Shown: piece after piece, positions 17,265 through 26,030 of the stretch
How the letters are laid out: every line of letters starts with the position of its first letter
Numbering within the stretch: position 1 is the first letter of the stretch
From: JAPPHA01 sp964291635
Lineage (GTDB): Bacteria; Pseudomonadota; Alphaproteobacteria; Rhodobacterales; Rhodobacteraceae
Length of the DNA: 64,000 bases
NCBI GenBank assembly: GCA_964291635.2
Contig: OZ219899.1
Location: 292,518 to 356,517, forward strand
Direction of reading: 5' to 3'
Made by a program: the position numbers and the translations under genes
The notes under the pieces: generated by a model
Seen by the model: the letters and a program-made list of their open reading frames with translations, nothing else
What the model was told of the DNA's origin: nothing
Databases searched by the model: none

Positions 17265-19225
17265 GCATCGCATCCATTCCGTCGGGTCGAACTGGCGGTT
17301 GGTTGTCGCAGGCGCAGATCGGTCAGGGTCTCATCCTGCTGGCAATTCTGGCGGTTGTCTTCAAGTTCAGCCTTCCCGGGTTTCTGATTCGCCCCCCCGA
17401 GTGGCTGGTCTTGCCATTCGCGGACTGGATCAACGCCTCATTCAACTTCATCAAGGATGACCTCGGGTTCATTTACGTGACGCGGGCATTCGCCGCCGCG
17501 GTTGAATGGCTGCTCGATGTCACCGCCAACCTCTTGTACGGCAGAAACCGCTGGCCGCGCATCGGTCCGATTCCCTGGACGACGATTGCTGTCACAGCGG
17601 CGGTTGTCGGGTATGTGCTCAACGGCTGGAAACTGGCTGTTCTTTCCGGCGGCACCTTTCTCTGGATCGCCGTGATGGGACAGTGGAAATGGTCGATGGA
17701 AACGCTCTCGGTCATCGTGGTCGCTGCTCCGTTTGCCGTTTTCCTCGGCCTGCTGCTCGGAATCGCCGCCTGGCGCCGGCCCTGGGTCGAACGCATGTTG
17801 AATCCGATCCTCAACATCGCACAATCCTTGCCCCATTTCGCGTACATGATACCGGTCGTCGTTTTCATTGGTGTCGGCCCGAAGTCAGGTGCTGTCGTGA
17901 CGATTGTCTTTGCGACTCCCCCGATGATCAGGATGACATTGCTCGGCCTCAAGAGAGTCCCGCCCGAAATCGTCGAGAATGGCCACATGTGCGGCGCAAG
18001 CAGGTGGCAACTGATGCGCTACGTGCGCATTCCGACGGCTCGAACGGAAATCCTGATCGGCGTCAACCAGGTCATCATGCAGTGTCTCGCGATGGTCGTA
18101 TTGGCCAGCTTTATCGGGATGCCGGGTCTCGGGCAGAAGCTCCTTCAGCTATTGCAGGCGCTCAAGGTCGGGCGTTCGGTGGAGATCGGCATAACGATCG
18201 TCCTCATCGCGGTCTGGCTTGACCGGTGCACAAAGGCATGGGCACAGAAACAGCCGGTTCATTTCGACAGGGGAACGAGTTGGGCCGTTCAGCATCGTTT
18301 TCTGTTGATCTGGGCGGGATTGGCGGTCGCCACCTTGGGAGCGGCCGCGGTCTGGCCGATTGCCGATGAAGTCAAACGCAGCCAGGCATTCACGATTTCC
18401 AAACCGCTTGATGCCGCTGTCGACTGGATCATCGTCATGATCGATCCCTTCACCCAATGGTTGCGCGGTGCCCTGATCCGGTTTGTCCTGATCCCGATGC
18501 GTGACGCTTACCTGTGGCTGCCGTTCTCGTCAGTCCTGTTGTTGCTATCGGGAATCGGTTATCTGATCGGTGGCCTGCGGTCCGCCCTGGTTTGCGTTGC
18601 GTTCTTCGGCCTGATCGCGATGTCCGGCTGGTGGGACAGGGCGATGATCACCACCTACATGGTCAGTTTTGCGGTCATGCTGGCTGCCGTTATCGGCTTG
18701 CCATTGGGTATTTGGGCATCCCGGTCATCACGGCGTTCAAATGCTGTTCTGCTTGTTTGCGACACGGCGCAGACCTTTCCGAGTTTCATATACCTGATAC
18801 CGGTCGTCATGCTTTTCGGTGTCAACGACGTGGCGGCAATCGGTGCCGTGGTTATCTTTGGCGCCATCCCCATGACTCGTTACACGATAGAGGGGCTTCG
18901 CTCGGTTCCTCCGGAGCTCATCGAGGCCGCCGACATGTCGGGCGCTTCGGAGTTTCAGAAGCTGGCAAACGTCCGATTGCCGATCGCGGTTCCGACAATC
19001 ATGGTCGGAGTCAACCAGACGGTGATGTTTTCGCTGTTCATGGTCATCATCGCCGCCTTTATCGGAACGCAGGACCTCGGTCAGGAAATGCAACGCGCCT
19101 TGTCGTCAACCGATGTCGGGAAGGGCCTCGTGCTCGGATTGTGCGTTGCATTCATGGGGTTGATGGTTGATCATCTGATCATTCGCTGGTCTTCTGCGCG
19201 CAAGTCCGCACTTGGCATCCGTTAG
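17261..19225 (+). CDS. tmoV: TMAO ABC transporter permease, duplicated
   Basis: A 654-residue inner-membrane permease containing two copies of the binding-protein-dependent transport domain. Each half has the same order: LPLGIWASR-like entry, SFxYLIPVVxxFGVxxxxGAVxxxIFxxxPMxRxTxxGLxxVPxExxE, an EAA-loop and a final FIGxxxLGQ. Halves lie at about residues 150-330 and 460-645, linked by extra membrane helices. A single gene encoding both permease halves matches TmoV of TMAO importers. It follows tmoW by a 4-bp overlap and lies 98 bp before tdm. Confidence 0.83.
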   Translation: MSIASIPSGRTGGWLSQAQIGQGLILLAILAVVFKFSLPGFLIRPPEWLVLPFADWINASFNFIKDDLGFIYVTRAFAAAVEWLLDVTANLLYGRNRWPRIGPIPWTTIAVTAAVVGYVLNGWKLAVLSGGTFLWIAVMGQWKWSMETLSVIVVAAPFAVFLGLLLGIAAWRRPWVERMLNPILNIAQSLPHFAYMIPVVVFIGVGPKSGAVVTIVFATPPMIRMTLLGLKRVPPEIVENGHMCGASRWQLMRYVRIPTARTEILIGVNQVIMQCLAMVVLASFIGMPGLGQKLLQLLQALKVGRSVEIGITIVLIAVWLDRCTKAWAQKQPVHFDRGTSWAVQHRFLLIWAGLAVATLGAAAVWPIADEVKRSQAFTISKPLDAAVDWIIVMIDPFTQWLRGALIRFVLIPMRDAYLWLPFSSVLLLLSGIGYLIGGLRSALVCVAFFGLIAMSGWWDRAMITTYMVSFAVMLAAVIGLPLGIWASRSSRRSNAVLLVCDTAQTFPSFIYLIPVVMLFGVNDVAAIGAVVIFGAIPMTRYTIEGLRSVPPELIEAADMSGASEFQKLANVRLPIAVPTIMVGVNQTVMFSLFMVIIAAFIGTQDLGQEMQRALSSTDVGKGLVLGLCVAFMGLMVDHLIIRWSSARKSALGIR

Positions 19226-19323
19226 GCTGACCGGGAGATTGACCTGGTGGAAGGGCGGCATACCGAGGAGTGGATTATTCGGGAACGCCTGTCATTCCTG
19301 GATCGGGGCCGGAAGGCGGTCAC

Positions 19324-21705
19324 ATGATGGTACAACCTGTCCTTGAAATCCCGTTTGAGCGTTCCGGCGTGGTCGAACCGGGGCTTCCTGTCCTGCTACC
19401 CGGCGTCGAACGTTTTCCGGTGCCGGGAGGCGGTTCGCGTGCCATCCGGGTCGATCCCGGCGACGAAATCCTCATCGTTGACACCGAAGGATTGCAGCCA
19501 GCCGAAGTTGTCATGTTTTCGCCCGACGGGTCTTCCGATGCGGGCATGATCGGGCGCTCCGGTGGCCGGTCCGCATTCGGGCTCCGATCGGTTCTTGCAT
19601 CCGGACACCAGTCGGGTGCGCGGGTTCACCGCGCGCTGAAGGCGGCTGGCTTCGACATCGGACGTGCGGACGCGGTCCGGGTGTTTGAACGGGGCTCGCG
19701 CGCCGGCGAAATCGAGCGGTTTACGGTGGATTCGGGCGGTCTTTTGCTCGTTGCCGCGCCCGGGGGGCCGATGGCTCCGGATTCGCAGGACGCACCGACG
19801 GGCATCGTGCTTTACGTCCGAAGGTCGGCATCCAACGAATACGAGGGAGATTTGGCCCCGGCCGACCCGCTCGCCGATCCGTTGACCGACTTCAACATCC
19901 AGCCCGGCGAAGCCACGGCCTACGAAGTGCGTGCAGGCCAGTTCATCCAGATCATGGATGTCCAGGGCCGCGAGTGTTCGGACTACCAGGCACTTTCGCT
20001 CCGCGCGCTCGACGCGGGACTTGAGCGCGACATAGACCCGACCACGACACGCAGCCTGATGGGTACACTCTACCCGTCTCCAGGAATTTTTTCGAAATAC
20101 TGGACGGTGGACCAGGAGCCGCTGGTCGAGATCGTACAGGATACATGCGGACGCCACGATACCTTCGGACTTGCCTGCACGGCGCGTTACTACGAGGACC
20201 TGGGATATCCGGGGCACGTCAACTGTTCCGACAACATCAACGGAGAGTTGCAGGGGCGCGGGATCAGGCCCCGGGCAGGTTGGCCGGCAATCAACTTTTT
20301 CTTCAACACCATGCTGGACGATACCAATGCGCTGGCGATGGACGATCCGTGGTCACGCCCGGGCGACTACGTGTTGCTGAAGGCACTGACCGACCTGGTT
20401 TGCGTTTCCACCGCCTGTCCGTGCGACGTCGATCCGGCAAATGGATGGCGCCCGACGGACATTCAGGTTCGGGTTTACGACAAGGACGAGGATTTTCGGC
20501 GCTCGGTAGGCTGGCGCCGGTCAGTGGAGACCGAGTTGGAAGATACGAAAGAAACAGGATTCCACGCGTGTTTCGCCAGGCACACACGGGATTTCACCGA
20601 ATACAACGGTTACTGGCTGGCGAACGCAATGACCGGTCACGGGGCGGTCTCGGAATACTGGGCATGCAGGGAAAAGGCGGCGATCATGGACCTGTCGCCG
20701 CTCCGGAAGTACGAAGTGACCGGACCTGACGCGGAGAGACTGATGCAGTTGTGTCTCACGCGCGACATGAGCCGGTTGTCGGTGGGGCAGGTGGTCTACA
20801 CGGCGATGTGCTACGAACACGGCGGCATGATCGACGACGGCACGGTTTTCCGGTTGGGCGACATGAATTTTCGCTGGGTCGGCGGCAACGACGAATCCGG
20901 TCTCTGGCTTCGCGAACAGGCGTCGCGCAACAATCTGAACGCCTGGGTTCGGGATTCAACCGACCAGTTGTGCAATGTCGCCGTGCAGGGTCCGTGTTCG
21001 CGCGAGATATTGGCAAAAGTATTCTGGACGCCACCGACCCGTCCGACTGTCGAGGAATTGGAGTGGTTTCGCTTCACGGTTGCCAGGGTCGGCGGATTCG
21101 ATGGCCAGGCGACGGTGATCAGCAGGACCGGCTACACGGGCGAACTCGGCTACGAGGTTTTTTGTCACCCGAAGGACGCCACCGCGGTCTTCGACGCGAT
21201 AGCCGAGGCTGGAGAGCCCCATGGGCTGGTTCCGTTGGGCCTCGAAGCGCTTGACATGCTGAGGATCGAGGCCGGGCTGGTTTTCGCCGGCAACGAGTTC
21301 TGTGACCAGACGGACCCGTTCGAGGCGGGAATCGGGTTCACGGTTCCCCTGAAAACCCAGAATTCCGATTTCATCGGCCGGAAGGCACTGGAAGAGCGAA
21401 AGACGCATCCGCAACGCAAACTCGTCGGACTCGAAATCGAGGGTGGTGTTGTGCCGGGCAGGGGAGACGGTATCAGGATCGGCAAGGCGCAGGTCGGGGA
21501 AGTGACGTCAGCGACCCGGTCGCCAATTCTCAGGCGGGTGGTCGCGCTTGCGCGCGTGAGCGTTGCGCACGCCGAGCCCGGCACTCCTGTCGAGGTCGGA
21601 AAACTCGATGGTCATCAAAAGCGCCTCAAGGCAAGGGTAGCGTCATTCCCGGCCTTCGATCCCCGGAAGAACAGGGTCAAGGGGATCTACGACGGGGTCG
21701 ACTGA
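19324..21705 (+). CDS. tdm: Trimethylamine N-oxide demethylase
   Basis: A ~793-residue two-part enzyme that splits TMAO into dimethylamine and formaldehyde. The N-terminal half is a DUF1989-type domain with the metal-site segments DTCGRHDTFGLACTARYYED and STACPCDVDPANGW; the C-terminal half (from ~420, GAVSEYWACREKAAIMDLSPLRKYEVTGPDA) is a GcvT/aminomethyltransferase-like tetrahydrofolate-binding domain that can trap the formaldehyde. ATG 19324 is preferred, with GGAAGG upstream; the longer frame from GTG 19270 would place the GTG directly against GAGGAG with no spacer. It is the last gene of the methylated-amine run and is followed by a hairpin. Confidence 0.87.
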   Translation: MMVQPVLEIPFERSGVVEPGLPVLLPGVERFPVPGGGSRAIRVDPGDEILIVDTEGLQPAEVVMFSPDGSSDAGMIGRSGGRSAFGLRSVLASGHQSGARVHRALKAAGFDIGRADAVRVFERGSRAGEIERFTVDSGGLLLVAAPGGPMAPDSQDAPTGIVLYVRRSASNEYEGDLAPADPLADPLTDFNIQPGEATAYEVRAGQFIQIMDVQGRECSDYQALSLRALDAGLERDIDPTTTRSLMGTLYPSPGIFSKYWTVDQEPLVEIVQDTCGRHDTFGLACTARYYEDLGYPGHVNCSDNINGELQGRGIRPRAGWPAINFFFNTMLDDTNALAMDDPWSRPGDYVLLKALTDLVCVSTACPCDVDPANGWRPTDIQVRVYDKDEDFRRSVGWRRSVETELEDTKETGFHACFARHTRDFTEYNGYWLANAMTGHGAVSEYWACREKAAIMDLSPLRKYEVTGPDAERLMQLCLTRDMSRLSVGQVVYTAMCYEHGGMIDDGTVFRLGDMNFRWVGGNDESGLWLREQASRNNLNAWVRDSTDQLCNVAVQGPCSREILAKVFWTPPTRPTVEELEWFRFTVARVGGFDGQATVISRTGYTGELGYEVFCHPKDATAVFDAIAEAGEPHGLVPLGLEALDMLRIEAGLVFAGNEFCDQTDPFEAGIGFTVPLKTQNSDFIGRKALEERKTHPQRKLVGLEIEGGVVPGRGDGIRIGKAQVGEVTSATRSPILRRVVALARVSVAHAEPGTPVEVGKLDGHQKRLKARVASFPAFDPRKNRVKGIYDGVD

Positions 21706-21706
21706 T

Positions 21707-21766
21707 GGCGGTCCAGGCGACCAGAACGTCCTGCTGATCGATTGGTGAGGACCGCCTTTGTATTTT
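21707..21766 (+). terminator. Possible terminator after tdm
   Basis: GGCGGTCC (21707-21714) pairs with GGACCGCC (21749-21756), followed by TTTGTATTTT. The loop is long (~34 nt), so this is a weaker candidate than the hairpin on the other strand nearby. Confidence 0.4.
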
Positions 21767-21850
21767 GAATGGTTGTCCGTTCGCGAATTTGGCGCGAACC
21801 CGTTTCGATTTCTCTCGACGGCTCGCCAATCGGGGTGAAATTCGCCCAAA

Positions 21851-21880
21851 ATGAAAAAGGGCTGCCGCGAGGCAGCCCTT
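21851..21880 (-). terminator. Terminator of the amtB transcript
   Basis: AAGGGCTGCC (21857-21866), loop GCGA, GGCAGCCCTT (21871-21880). Read on the minus strand, the stem is followed by TTTTTCAT, a typical intrinsic terminator just beyond the small membrane-protein gene. It also separates the convergent tdm run. Confidence 0.8.
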
Positions 21881-21908
21881 GATCACCGAAATGAATTCGG
21901 TCGTGCGG

Positions 21909-22088
21909 TCAGGATTTGCTGTCTGCCGCCTCGTATTTTCCCTTTTCGACCCGATTGCATGCCCAGAGCAAGTAAATGCAGGCCAGGATCGATATCACGG
22001 TGTAGATCCCTGGCAACGCGCCAAAGGCACCCATGTACATTGCGCCGTCGACAACGGCCCAATCAGCTTCTGAATATGGGAATCCCAT
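21909..22088 (-). CDS. 59-residue membrane protein downstream of amtB
   Basis: ATG at 22088, stop at 21909-21911, with AAGGAG about seven bases upstream. The product begins MGFPYSEADWAVVDGAM and has one hydrophobic helix (residues ~23-42, GALPGIYTVISILACIYLLW) followed by a basic/acidic tail ending EAADSKS. It begins 25 bp after the amtB stop and ends just before a strong terminator, so it is the last cistron of the amtB transcript. The family is not recognised; a small subunit or modulator of the transporter is possible from position alone. Confidence 0.7.
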   Translation of the reverse strand: MGFPYSEADWAVVDGAMYMGAFGALPGIYTVISILACIYLLWACNRVEKGKYEAADSKS

Positions 22089-22112
22089 ATCTGTCTCCTT
22101 TTTGTCTCAGGC

Positions 22113-23507
22113 CTAGGTCGATGCTGTTGGCGAGGCCGGAATGCCTTCCGGATACGCTTGCGCAGGAACCTTGACCGGGTCGAGGCCCGCGATCTGTGCA
22201 GAATCGGGAACGCGGAGCATTCCGGCCATCTTCAGAATGTAGGACACGATGTATCCGGGAACGAAACCGAGCAGGAAGAAGACGATCGAACCAACGATCT
22301 GCCCGATCAGGCTGATCTCGGCGACTTCGCCTGCTGCGCCTTGCAGCGCCGGGAAGCCCGTTGCGAAGATCCCGAGCATGACCATGGCATAGATGCCCAT
22401 CGTCCCGTGAACGGTCACGGCTCCGACTGCATCGTCGATACCCCAGCGTTCGAGCACCTGGGCAGCCGGCTGGAGCAGGATTCCTGCGCCGAGGGCGATG
22501 AGGAACGCCAGTGCCGGGAAGTAGATGTCCAGTCCGGACGCAACCGAAATGAGACCGGCAAGGGCGCCTGACATCATCCAGAAAGGATCCCTGGTATAGG
22601 CCCAGGCACCGATGATTCCGCCTCCCATTCCCATGAGAATGTTGAAGCTCAACGCGCTCAGGGTCATCGGCGTACCGTAGATCGTCGTTGCCTTGTCCGC
22701 GTACCACGACCATGCTTCTCCGGGCACGATGACACATGCCATCAGGAAGCCCCAGAAGCCGACCATGATCAGCATCAGGCCGGTCACGGTGAACGGCAGG
22801 TTGTGTCCCCTCAGGTCGTTTGCAGTTCCGTCCGAATTGAACTTGCCAATTCTGGGCCCAAGATTGACCAGGACACCCAGCGCGAAGAATCCGGCGACCG
22901 CGTGAACGAGTCCCGCTGCTCCGAAATCGTGAACACCGAATTTTGTGACCAGCCAGCCGTCGGCATGCCAACCCCAGGCAGCCGCAACGACCCAGGCAAA
23001 CGAACCGAGGACGATTGCGCAGATGGTGAATCCGACCGTCTGGATTCTCTCGATGAGTGAACCGGACATGATCGAAGCGGTGGTGCAGGCAAAGAGCGTA
23101 AACGCACCCCAGAAGACGCCGGACGCCCGGTCGGCGATGTTCGGTCCCATGTACTGCGCGGATTCGCCCCATCCGAGAGCGATCGCATTGGCATACCCTG
23201 CGCCCGAAATCTCGTACGGACCCGGGGATAGGGTCAGACCCGTGGGGAAGGCCCAGTATACCCACCAACCAAACCAGTAAAACGTCGGAACCATGAACGC
23301 GAATGCAAGGATGTTCTTGACGCCTGATGACAGCACGTTCTTCATCCGCGTCGCGCCCATCTCATACGCCAGGAACCCGGCGTGAATGATGATCATGAGC
23401 GGGATCGTCAGATAATAGTAAGTTTCGGCGAACATCGTGTTCGTCACGGCTGCGCTAGCCTCAAGCTCGGCGATCCTTGCCGTTAATTCAGCAAGTTGCT
23501 CTTCCAT
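22113..23507 (-). CDS. amtB: Ammonium transporter
   Basis: A 464-residue Amt/Rh-family channel. The pore histidines are seen in FGAAGLVHAVAGF and in AVTVHGTMGIYAM, with the family segments AMTASIMSG-like TTASIMSGSLIER and DFWxxH-type helices. About 25 residues before the first transmembrane helix (EEQLAELTARIAELEASAAV) form a short coiled coil that ordinary AmtB lacks; no clear signal cleavage site follows, so the extension may stay on the protein. No glnK lies beside it. It may recapture ammonium released or needed during methylated-amine use. Confidence 0.88.
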   Translation of the reverse strand: MEEQLAELTARIAELEASAAVTNTMFAETYYYLTIPLMIIIHAGFLAYEMGATRMKNVLSSGVKNILAFAFMVPTFYWFGWWVYWAFPTGLTLSPGPYEISGAGYANAIALGWGESAQYMGPNIADRASGVFWGAFTLFACTTASIMSGSLIERIQTVGFTICAIVLGSFAWVVAAAWGWHADGWLVTKFGVHDFGAAGLVHAVAGFFALGVLVNLGPRIGKFNSDGTANDLRGHNLPFTVTGLMLIMVGFWGFLMACVIVPGEAWSWYADKATTIYGTPMTLSALSFNILMGMGGGIIGAWAYTRDPFWMMSGALAGLISVASGLDIYFPALAFLIALGAGILLQPAAQVLERWGIDDAVGAVTVHGTMGIYAMVMLGIFATGFPALQGAAGEVAEISLIGQIVGSIVFFLLGFVPGYIVSYILKMAGMLRVPDSAQIAGLDPVKVPAQAYPEGIPASPTAST

Positions 23508-23949
23508 AGCTTTCTCCCTGTTTGTCCACGTAGCCGGTCAGACTTGTCTCGGAAGTCTTCGCGGAACTACATTGCCGTTCAGACTGGCACATGACCCGTT
23601 TTCAAGCAACATTTTCCGAAAAATCCCAACCAATTGTGTACCGGTGCGCGACTTTCACCTGTATTTTGATTTGAAATTAGGCAATCAACGAACGAAACAG
23701 ACCTCCTATATTGCGTGGATTTCGCCTGATCCTCTATGAATCGAACCAGTGAACCAGCCAAATCCATCGTCAGGAGACCTGCCCGATGGCGGACACGCCC
23801 AGTCTTCGACCTGAATGTTTCCGGGAGCAGCGCATTTCCGGTCGAATTCCGGGAATTGAATCGGGCAGAGTATTGCGGGAAGATGTTCATCGCGACCACG
23901 GGGTGCGGGCGTATGGGGTTGCCGGGTGTATTCGTCGGGCCGGACAGTG
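23508..23949. other. Intergenic region between amtB and the acyltransferase
   Basis: About 440 bp between divergent genes, relatively AT-rich around 23610-23720. It must hold the amtB promoter and the promoter of the acyltransferase gene. I see no clear sigma-54 or sigma-70 box and no open frame with a ribosome-binding site. Confidence 0.4.
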
Positions 23950-24852
23950 ATGCCAAGTCTGCCATCAAGAGCAAATGCCCTGCATTTTTTCCAGTTCGTG
24001 CCGATCTGGATGCTGGTCAAGCTGAGCAGCATTTTGACTCCACGATTTCGGGGACGGCTATGGTCCCATCTGGGCGGCGTCCTAGCTCGCATGAGTCCGG
24101 AACTCCGACGGCGCGTGGACCACAATCTCAGATTGGTCATGCCCGAACTGGGTACACAGGAACGAAAACGCCTGACCGCGGCCGTCGGCCGTCATTTCGC
24201 GCTGACGTATTCCGAGCTCCTGTTCAACCGGCAATTCGGAAAGGGCGTCGGCAGATTTGACATGGCGGGGCCGGGTATGGCTGCTGTCCGGGAAGCACAC
24301 GCGACGGGAACGGGGTGCATTATCGTTTCCGGGCATTTTGGCCAGTGGGAAGCGATTCGCCATGTACTCAAGGAACAGGAAATGACCTGTTCCGCGATCT
24401 ACAAACCGAATCGCAACAGTTATTTCGACAAGTTGTACGCGAAGAACATCAGGTGTGGCGGAGAACCGCTGTTTGAGACAGGTGCGGCCGGAATGCGGGC
24501 GCTTGTTCGCCATCTCCGAAGCGGCGGACTGGTGTCTCTTCTATTGGACCAACGTTACATAAAGGGGGATGTGCTTGATTTCATTGGCCGGCCGGCATTT
24601 ACATCGACCCATTTTTGCGAACTCGCATTGCGGTTCTCGGTACCGATCGTTCCTGCTTACGGAACGAGAATCCGGGACGGCAGGATCCTGGTCGATTTCG
24701 AAGAACCGATCGAGGAGTCGGACCCGATCTTGATGACCCAGAAGATCAACGATAGCCTGACGGAAAGGGTGCGGAAAAACCCTGAACAATACCATTGGAT
24801 GCACTGGCGGTGGAAATACGCGTCTCCGGCTCTTGACGAAGACGGGGGATGA
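23950..24852 (+). CDS. LpxL/HtrB-like lipid A acyltransferase
   Basis: A ~300-residue lysophospholipid-acyltransferase-like protein. It has the HxxxxE catalytic motif in VSGHFGQWEAIR, then YKPNRNSYFDKL, and LLLDQRYIKGD and RFSVPIVPAYGTRI, as in late lipid A acyltransferases. The N-terminus has one membrane-associated helix (FFQFVPIWMLVKLSSIL). ATG 23950 is favoured; an in-frame start at 23926 adds eight residues. It would attach a secondary acyl chain to lipid A at the inner membrane, fitting the other envelope genes downstream. Confidence 0.8.
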   Translation: MPSLPSRANALHFFQFVPIWMLVKLSSILTPRFRGRLWSHLGGVLARMSPELRRRVDHNLRLVMPELGTQERKRLTAAVGRHFALTYSELLFNRQFGKGVGRFDMAGPGMAAVREAHATGTGCIIVSGHFGQWEAIRHVLKEQEMTCSAIYKPNRNSYFDKLYAKNIRCGGEPLFETGAAGMRALVRHLRSGGLVSLLLDQRYIKGDVLDFIGRPAFTSTHFCELALRFSVPIVPAYGTRIRDGRILVDFEEPIEESDPILMTQKINDSLTERVRKNPEQYHWMHWRWKYASPALDEDGG

Positions 24853-24989
24853 GGCCGCCGGATTTGCCCGGGATTTTGACTTTGGGTCGCACGGCTGAAG
24901 GCACGCGCATCCGGTGGGACTGTCCGGACCGATCCGGGCGTGTCACGGAAATCGTGGCATGCAGCAGGAATTGAAACGGGAGATGCCGA

Positions 24990-26030
24990 TTGCAGATTGC
25001 CCATCGTAAGGTCGGTTCAGAGTATCCTCCGTTGATCATCGCCGAAATCGGCATCAATCACGGCGGAAGCTTGAAAGTCGCCAAGGACATGGTGAGCCGC
25101 GCCGCGGCCGCAGGATCCGAATGCATCAAGCATCAGACGCATTTTGTCGATGACGAGATGACCGAGGAAGCCCGTTCGATCTTTCCGCCAAACGCGGACG
25201 TCTCGATTTGGGACGTGATTGAACGTTGTGCCTTGTCGCCCGATGATGAAATCCAACTCAAGCAGCATGCCGAGAAACTCGGGCTGATTTACATTTCCAC
25301 TCCATTCAGCCGCGCGGCAGCGGATTTCCTGCAGGAAATCGGCGTCCCGGCGTTCAAGATCGGCTCGGGGGAATCCGACAATTTGCCGCTCATCCGGCAT
25401 GTCGCGGCATTCGGGAAGCCGGTCATCATGTCGACTGGAATGCAGACGGTCGAATCCATTCGAAAGTCCGTCGAAATTCTCGATGCGGCCGGGGTGGACT
25501 ATGCTTTGCTCGAATGTACGAATCTCTATCCGTCACCCCCTGAACATGTCTCACTCGGGGGCATCTCTGAACTCAGAGAGGCGTTCCCTGAAGCGGTCGT
25601 CGGGTTTTCCGACCATTCAATCGGGCCTGAAATGGCATTGGCCGGTGTTGCGCTCGGCGCCGCGATCATAGAGAGGCACTTTACCGATAGCCGTTACCGG
25701 GAAGGCCCGGACATCAATTGTTCCATGGATCCGGCCGAACTGAATTTTCTCATTCAGAAGGCGCGGGAAGTCGCGATTGCGCGCGAAAACGAAAAGAAAA
25801 GATCGGCTCCCGAGGACGCGGTGTACAGGTTCGCCCGTGCCTCCGTGGTTGCGGACAGGGACCTCCCGGCCGGTCATGTCGTTGCCGAGGCGGACATCTG
25901 GGCCAGGCGCCCCGGAACCGGGGAAATAGCAAGCCATGAATTTGACCAGGTTGTCGGACGAACACTGGTTCGATCGGTCCGACGAAACACACAGTTGAAA
26001 TGGTCGGATTTTACCAAACAACCCGCTTAG
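24990..26030 (+). CDS. neuB: N-acetylneuraminate (sialic acid) synthase-like
   Basis: A 346-residue NeuB-family enzyme: PEP-dependent condensation giving a nonulosonic acid (sialic acid type). It shows IIAEIGINHGGSLKVA, IKHQTHF, ISTPFSRAAADFL, FKIGSGE, PVIMSTGM, LLECTNLYPSP and VGFSDHSIGPEMALAGVALGAAIIERHFT, then a C-terminal SAF (antifreeze-like) domain (RASVVADRDLPAGHVV). The start is TTG, with GGGAG eight bases upstream. Its stop codon TAG (26028-26030) lies within the inverted repeat of the following IS, so the last residues may have been altered by insertion. neuC lies 12.6 kb downstream on the other strand. Confidence 0.85.
   Translation: MQIAHRKVGSEYPPLIIAEIGINHGGSLKVAKDMVSRAAAAGSECIKHQTHFVDDEMTEEARSIFPPNADVSIWDVIERCALSPDDEIQLKQHAEKLGLIYISTPFSRAAADFLQEIGVPAFKIGSGESDNLPLIRHVAAFGKPVIMSTGMQTVESIRKSVEILDAAGVDYALLECTNLYPSPPEHVSLGGISELREAFPEAVVGFSDHSIGPEMALAGVALGAAIIERHFTDSRYREGPDINCSMDPAELNFLIQKAREVAIARENEKKRSAPEDAVYRFARASVVADRDLPAGHVVAEADIWARRPGTGEIASHEFDQVVGRTLVRSVRRNTQLKWSDFTKQPA

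Noticed and set aside
22063..23268. 401-residue alternative frame in amtB
   Set aside because: Out-of-frame shadow of the clear ammonium transporter, rich in Arg and Cys, no membrane pattern.
23600..23660. Sigma-54 promoter for amtB
   Set aside because: The best GG...GC pair has eight bases between, not the ten required.
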